From Warburgia ugandensis (lineage: Eukaryota > Streptophyta > Magnoliopsida > Canellales > Canellaceae), in contig CP141137.1 of the NCBI GenBank assembly GCA_035236585.1, forward strand, positions 49,808,057 through 49,872,056: a stretch of 64,000 nt of DNA. Direction: 5' to 3'. Shown here in pieces: positions 63,332 to 64,000 of this stretch; positions within the stretch are counted from its first letter, which is position 1, and every line of letters starts with the position of its first letter. The notes below the pieces were generated by a model that saw only the letters and a list, made by a program, of their open reading frames with translations, searched no databases and was not told the DNA's origin. A program made the position numbers and the translations under genes.

Positions 63332-64000
63332 AGATGGGAGATCACTCATATATTTCCTCAAATGGAGTGGTCCAACTTGCTTTTTAGTGTTTACGCTAAA
63401 GAGCCCTTTACATCCGTTTTGAAATAGAGCAAGTGATGTACTACTGCTGCATCACTTTCCCAAGTATTCTTTTGACCTGAAAGAAGGGATATTTATGGAT
63501 CTCTTTGTTTTTCCTTTTCAGCTTAGCAAAGTAGCAAGAGAGAAATGGAGAGAAAAAGATGGGTTTTGAGGTATATCCGATTTAGAGAAGAAAACACAAG
63601 AGGAAGAAGAACAAAATTAGTCCATGGTAGGTTCTTGCTTGTCATCCCTCACAAAAGCATGACTAACATTTGTGGGTTTCAACTTCAGATTAGAGGATTA
63701 TCTCATCCAATGATCTGGTCTATTTATGACTTCTTCAACAAAGAGTTAATAGGACTGTTGCAAACCCTCCTATTCTGGTTAGTTCTTCTAGCACCAAAGA
63801 CTCTACTTTTCTTGATGTTGGCATCCTCTAGTTTTAGCTAGAGTGTATTTTTTGTCCTGTCTACAGAGATGAACTTCTTATCTAACCAGGCCCTATGGTG
63901 TTTATCTTCACATTGAATGGTTTTCAGATAAAAAAATTGGAGTATTTTGCTTTCCATTGCCTACTTTGACTTATGGTTGCATCTGTTGTTTCCGCAGATA
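63332..64000. other. Unassigned right end of the window
   Basis: A 98-codon frame at 63545-63841 (+) has a basic start and a hydrophobic end but no motif I recognise; it may be LTR-derived leader or chance. The missing N-terminal exons of the oxygenase gene were not found here. Confidence 0.4.

Overview
This is nuclear DNA of a flowering plant: AT-rich, intron-rich and heavily loaded with retroelements. The lineage is suggested by three plant-type genes (an RHA2-like RING-H2 E3 ligase, a nuclear poly(A) polymerase and a PKHD-type 2-oxoglutarate/Fe(II) oxygenase), by long chromovirus-type LTRs, Ty1/copia, L1 and RTE remnants, and by seven tRNA-derived SINE copies that look like the angiosperm Au family. 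The species cannot be named from the sequence. There is no bacterial, organellar or CRISPR-like content.

Layout. 1-3.49 kb: the degenerate end of a Ty3/gypsy polyprotein and its 3 kb LTR, then a (CT)n run. 3.5-14.4 kb: mostly unassigned DNA holding one intact single-exon gene (RHA2-like, 6550-7044, minus), a truncated L1-like tail, microsatellites and a 224-bp TRIM/SMART-like mini LTR element. 14.4-17.5 kb: a decayed RTE non-LTR element, minus strand. 19.5-33.9 kb: the poly(A) polymerase gene, minus strand, rebuilt here as 12 coding exons (about 775 aa) with a probable 5'UTR intron; its intron 8 (6 kb) carries a second RTE copy with a SINE inside it, and intron 5 (2.7 kb) carries a diverged tandem duplication. 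34-37 kb: one SINE and a possible hAT-like element. 38-46.5 kb: a ruined Ty1/copia element split by a 4.3 kb LTR. 46.5-50.8 kb: a second LTR of the same family. 52-53 kb: an L1 reverse-transcriptase fragment abutting a hAT-like MITE. 53.9-59.7 kb: the 3' exons of a 2OG/Fe(II) oxygenase gene, minus strand, whose 5' exons were not found and probably lie beyond the window. 60-64 kb: presumed 5' intron or flank of that gene, with two SINEs, an RTE fragment and a copia RNase H fragment.

The three cellular genes share no pathway: one acts in ubiquitination, one in mRNA polyadenylation, one is an oxygenase of unknown substrate. They are all on the minus strand but are independent, tens of kilobases apart. 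The most informative material is the nested insertion history (SINE in RTE in PAPS intron; LTR in copia integrase; SINE in one half of a duplication), where target-site duplications and unoccupied relatives can be read inside the window. I found nothing I would call a new biological system; the strongest leads are the inverted RTE pair around the PAPS 3' exons, the mini LTR element and the inverted-repeat ends of the Ty3 LTR.
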